From: Paraphysoderma sedebokerense
Taxonomy: Eukaryota; Blastocladiomycota; Physodermatomycetes; Physodermatales; Physodermataceae
Reading direction: 5' to 3'
Assembly: GCA_025602915.1 (NCBI GenBank)
Contig: JAHLJZ010000020.1
Span: forward strand, 248,001-312,000
Length of the DNA stretch: 64,000 nucleotides
Part shown: piece after piece, positions 60,183-64,000 of the stretch
Layout of the letters: each line of letters begins with the position of its first letter
Numbering within the stretch: position 1 is the first letter of the stretch
Made by a program: the position numbers and the translations under genes
Notes under the pieces: generated by a model
Seen by the model: only the letters and a program-made list of their open reading frames with translations
Told to the model about the DNA's origin: nothing
The model's database searches: none

Positions 60183-61769
60183 ATGGCCTCTCGCATCGTT
60201 CGTCCAACTGCTTCCATCGCCCGTGCCGCTGTGCGCTCGTTCTCTTCTCTCCCCAGAACTGTCGCCACACGCCAGTCCCTCTTCGCTCTCTCGAGCAAGT
60301 CTTCCAACATACCGGCTTCATCGTCGGTGTCTTGGACCCAAACAAGGGGCGTAAAGACCCTTGATTTTGGTGGTACCAAGGAAGTCGTGTATGAACGTTC
60401 GGATGTTCCTCCACAAAAGTTGCAAGAAATTTTGGGTAAAGATACTTTGGCCGTTATCGGTTATGGGTATGTGTCCTTCCTCTAAACCTCAATTCAAGGC
60501 GCTGTTCTTTGTCAACTCTTTTATCTCATATAAATGTTCGTGAGTCTGTTGCTTGCCAAAGATGATTGCTGTTCTCGTGTGGTGCAAGATCCATGGCGTC
60601 GTACTTGACAGTTAACCTTTTGTGCATTTTTCTATGACTTCAGTACTCAAGGCCGTGCTCAAGCCCTCAATGCCCGCGACAATAAACTCAATGTGATTGT
60701 TGGTCTTCGGGAAGGAGGTCATTCGTGGAAGTTGGCCGTCAAGGACGGTTTCGTCCCGGGCAAAACGCTCTTCCCTATTGAACAAGCTTGCCAACGTGGT
60801 ACTGTCGTCATGAACTTACTCTCCGACGCGGGGCAAAAGGAAGCCTGGCCAATGATGAAAAAATATTTGACCAAGGGGAAGACTTTGTATTTCTCTCACG
60901 GTTTCTCCGTTGTATATGCCGACGAAACTGGTATTGTGCCGCCGAAGGACATCGACGTTATCTTGTGTGCCCCGAAAGGGTATGTACTCTGTGTCCTATT
61001 ACACCCTGACATCTCAGTTATACTTACTTCAAACTTCTATCCGAAACAGTTCCGGAACGACCGTACGATCTCTTTTCCTCCAAGGCCGAGGTATTAACTC
61101 CTCCATTGCCATCCACCAAGATGTCAGTGGTAAAGCCAAAGAACGTGCTATCGCTATCGGTGTTGGTGTCGGATCTGGTTATCTGTACGAAACAACATTC
61201 AAGAAAGAAGTATATTCTGACTTGACCGGTGAAAGAGGTGTTCTTATGGGTGCTATTTATGGTTTATTTAAAGCGCAATACGAGGTTTTGAGAAAGAAGG
61301 GCCACAGCCCAAGTGAAGCTTTCAACGAAACCGTGGAAGAAGCTACTCAGAGTTTATATCCATTGATTGGTGAAAACGGAATGGACTGGATGTACGCCAA
61401 CTGTAGTACAACCGGTAAGTTACTTTAGATGACAGTTGGCGTTTTTTACTCGAGCAGTTTCTAAGAAACCATTACTTCATTTTTGCCTTCTTTCTGTCAT
61501 GGTTGTCGTTTACTCCTACTTCTTAAGCCCAACGTGGTGCTCTCGATTGGTACGATCCTTTCTATAAGGCCACTTTACCCGTTTTCCAGGATCTTTACGA
61601 ATCCGTTGAAAATGGGTCTGAAACGAGACGCACCTTGACGATGAACTCAAGGGACGATTACAGAGAGCAATTGGAAAAAGAATTGAAAGAGATTAGGGAA
61701 TCGGAAATGTGGAGAGCTGGTGTCACTGTCAGAGGACTGCGACCTGAGAGACAAGGCAAGAAGCAATAA
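60183..61769 (+). CDS. ILV5: Ketol-acid reductoisomerase, mitochondrial
   Basis: Second step of valine, leucine and isoleucine synthesis (acetolactate isomeroreductase) in mitochondria. The N-terminal 55 residues are Ser/Arg/Ala-rich with few acids (MASRIVRPTASIARAAVRSF), a mitochondrial targeting sequence. Then come LDFGGTKEVVYERSDVPP, LAVIGYG joined to TQGRAQALNARDNKLNVIVG (NADPH-binding GYGxQ), and VILCAPKG joined to SGTTVR. The metal-binding C-terminal domain has SDLTGERGVLMGAIYGLFKA, FNETVEEATQSLYPLIGENG, then MDWMYANCSTTAQRGALDWY. The family's acidic metal ligands are present. Four exons. It ends PERQGKKQ. Confidence 0.96.
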
Positions 61770-62141
61770 TTCTATCATATTTTTTGAAGGGTAGATCAAA
61801 GCTTAAAATCAAAATGATACATAAGCAGTATTTTATTCAGCTTCATTAGTTTGTCTGTGTTTAAATTCGTTGTATAATCAACGTCTGTATTGTATACGTT
61901 GCATGTATTTTTACCCCACGTTTGGTAATATCAATGCCATCTAAGGGCTATTTTCTGACTGCTTCTGAGACCGGATTCAAAGGCAGTATCAATAAATTCA
62001 GAATATCTCGAGTCCCAGGATTGATATAAGAGGTGCCATGATTGCTAGTTTATTCTGGATATTATTTTTAGCGGGATTTACAAACTGATCCAAAACTGGC
62101 AACCTTTCACTCGCAATTGCATTACTATCAACTGAAACAAC
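61770..62141. other. Intergenic between converging ILV5 and TFG genes
   Basis: 370 bases of 3' flanks. Nothing else seen. Confidence 0.6.
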
Positions 62142-63955
62142 TCAATACCTTCCATATCCGGCAGACCCTGGTGGTGGGGGCTGGTTGTAGTACCCGCCTG
62201 GTGGATTTTGGGCAGGAATGTAACCTTGCGGGAGCTGTGGATTCTGGGGTTGCATGTGATGCTGATCTATCGGTGTCCCTTGAGGTGGAGGACCACCTGG
62301 CCCTGCATAAGACATTCGATTTTGATTAGGCTGCAATTGGGATTGAAGTTGCGGATTCTGACTCTGAGGGGCAGAAGGTGGAAGAGTTTGGGGAACTTGG
62401 CCTGATTGTACATGGAAAGTTGGGGAAGGTGAATGAAGTGGCGGTGTCGATAAATTGGAGTGAATCGTTGATAGCGGTACAAGGTGAGTTTGATAAGTGG
62501 AGAATAGGGATGAGTTAACTAATTAACGACGTATTAAAGAAACGAAGAAAGTATAAGGAACTGTAAACAAACAGAGGTGGGAAAGAAACATCGGACGCGT
62601 AAGGCACAGAGTGGGCACAGAAGGTTGTTGACACTGTATCTTCAGCCTCTCCACTCTTGACCATACCCGTCACTAGTCCTTGACTTAAGATCACAGCAGA
62701 ACAACAAAATGAAGTGAAAGTATTGCTGAAATAATAAGGGACATCAAAAGGACAATAAAAACGATATCATATAATACCTGATCCGTAAGGACCCGATGGC
62801 ATGGGCTGCATCGGCATGCCAGCGGGCGTGGGAGGGAGCGTTTTTGCAGCAGAACTGGGTGGAGCTTGACTAGAAGGAGGTCCATACTGCTGCGCCATCT
62901 GGACCGGTGAATAGTACTGAGGTTGAGAATATTGTGTTGGATGAGACGACTGCTGGGACTGGACGGCAGGTGGCTGTTGAGGTTGAGATGCGGATTGTTG
63001 AGGCAGATTTGCAGAGGTCAAATGAGGTTGGTTTGTGACGGAGACGTGGTCCGGATGAGGGTGCGGAAGCGAAGCGGTCCGAGTTTGCGGTGACATGGTT
63101 GCACTTGCGTTACTTACTAGGGATTTTGTGTCAGATACATGTTGCTGCTCTTTCTTCTGCTCGGACAACAATTCTGCGAGTTCAGTCTCCGTGAGAGTTT
63201 TCAATCCCTTTTCAAGCTTTTTGCTGGCAGAGTCTACAACCGTAATCACTGATTAGAACAAGCGGTACTTATAAGGCACAACTTGAAGAAACCCACCTGC
63301 ATCATCAGAACCCTCTGGAATGACGCCGATAATCTTTTCCAATTTATTTTTTACTTCCTCTAAAGTTGCCTTTAAGGACGCCAGACTTTTTGATGATAGC
63401 TTTAGTTTTTTGACACCATCGATGAGGTCATCATCGTCCGTTGGTAAGGGCATAGTCTCTTTGTCTGTGTTATAAAGTAAAAAAAAACGAGCATGAGTTC
63501 GGTATAGAGTCGAGCGACTGCCGCTTTACTAGGATGTTTACAAACCGAACACGGTGATCCGTAAAACATTACTCTGTTGGATTGCGTGAACAACATCGAC
63601 GTCATCAGATAATGCCACCAAATCTCCATCTACACATGTATAGCCGTCAGGGAAAAAAATCAGTACAGTTAGTTCATACAGATAAGAACCAATTTTGATT
63701 CACTTTGATTCGCGGTTGAGGTCTGAGGAGAATTGGCGTCAGTCGGAGCATACCTTCGTCGAGATACCTCAGCACATAATTGTCGACATTGTTTGACAAT
63801 TTCTGAGTATTTTTAAACATGCGAGAGAGGGTGAAGCAGAGTTCATTGTAGTTGAGAGTTGGGTTGTGTATGGGGAGACGCCGGATTTCGTCAGTGTTGC
63901 CTAGCTTAGCCTTGACGACGATGTTGTCTGCGGTGACGATGTTCTGGACGTTCAT
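62142..63955 (-). CDS. TFG-like PB1-domain protein (COPII regulator)
   Basis: At least five exons. The PB1 domain (about residues 12-95) reads VVKAKLGNTDEIRRLPIHNP, then LNYNELCFTLSRMFKN, YVLRYLDEDGDLVALSDDVD and VVHAIQQSNVLRITVF. This is the Lys-Arg-x-Pro-Ile-His type of animal TFG, including YxDEDGDL. A predicted helical segment follows (LASLKATLEEVKNKLEKIIG). The tail is Pro/Gln-rich (QQPPAVQSQQSSHPTQYSQP, YYNQPPPPGSAGYGRY). Human TFG gathers at ER exit sites, helps COPII cages form and phase-separates through its P/Q tail. The same layout of PB1, short coiled coil and P/Q-rich tail is kept here. The start is the ATG at 63953-63955, six codons before the PB1 strand. Confidence 0.9.
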
Positions 63956-64000
63956 CCTTCTCCAATAAAAGCAATGTGGAAAGCCAGAATAGCGAGGTAG

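Overview
The window reads as nuclear DNA of a fungus, probably an early-diverging (non-Dikarya) lineage. Fungal-type genes include a mitochondrial Ilv5-type ketol-acid reductoisomerase, Hal2/Met22, Vps74/GOLPH3, Ino1, Eco1, an HSF and a Gcr1_C-domain regulator. They sit beside genes better known from animals or zoosporic fungi: the end of a class III nucleotide cyclase, a PHACTR-like RPEL protein, TFG, a NEPRO-domain protein, a cyclin-D-binding (GCIP) protein and a RanBPM/GID-type LisH-CTLH-CRA protein. Most genes are split by short GT-AG introns. The genus cannot be fixed from the sequence alone.

Layout. 0-0.25 kb: 3' end of a cyclase, whose tail is tandemly repeated. 0.7-10.4 kb: four or five minus-strand genes (SAP protein, Eco1/ESCO acetyltransferase, an unknown Cys-containing protein, an armadillo-repeat protein). 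11-15 kb: PHACTR-like protein and a universal stress protein behind a CRE/TATA promoter. 15-19 kb: a family of secreted proteins with near-identical signal peptides, two in a tandem segmental duplication and one GPI-anchored. 19.5-33 kb, plus strand: a Ser/Pro-rich putative regulator, Ino1, Apc4 and HSF. 33.8-40.7 kb: GID/CTLH protein (minus), NmrA-like protein (minus), a U2 snRNA (minus), Hal2/Met22 (plus). 40.8-46.7 kb: membrane PhoD-like phosphatase and poly(A) polymerase. 47.8-50.9 kb: monoglyceride-lipase-like hydrolase and a divergent Gcr1_C protein. 51.5-57.3 kb, minus: F-box protein, NEPRO protein, GOLPH3. 58.3-61.8 kb, plus: GCIP protein and Ilv5. 62.1-64 kb, minus: TFG.

Most genes are housekeeping and do not form one pathway: RNA processing (PAP1, U2, NEPRO), protein turnover (Apc4, F-box, GID/CTLH), secretory traffic (GOLPH3, TFG), metabolism (Ino1, Ilv5, Hal2) and stress response (HSF, universal stress protein). 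No transposon, CRISPR array, tRNA or virus-derived element was recognised.

The most unusual signal is regulatory. A direct repeat of GTGAAY half-sites at an exact 11-base period, with a semi-conserved spacer, recurs upstream of Ino1, HSF, PAP1 and the Gcr1_C/lipase divergent promoter. CACGTG palindromes also sit close upstream of start codons at nine places, against a single coding copy noticed.
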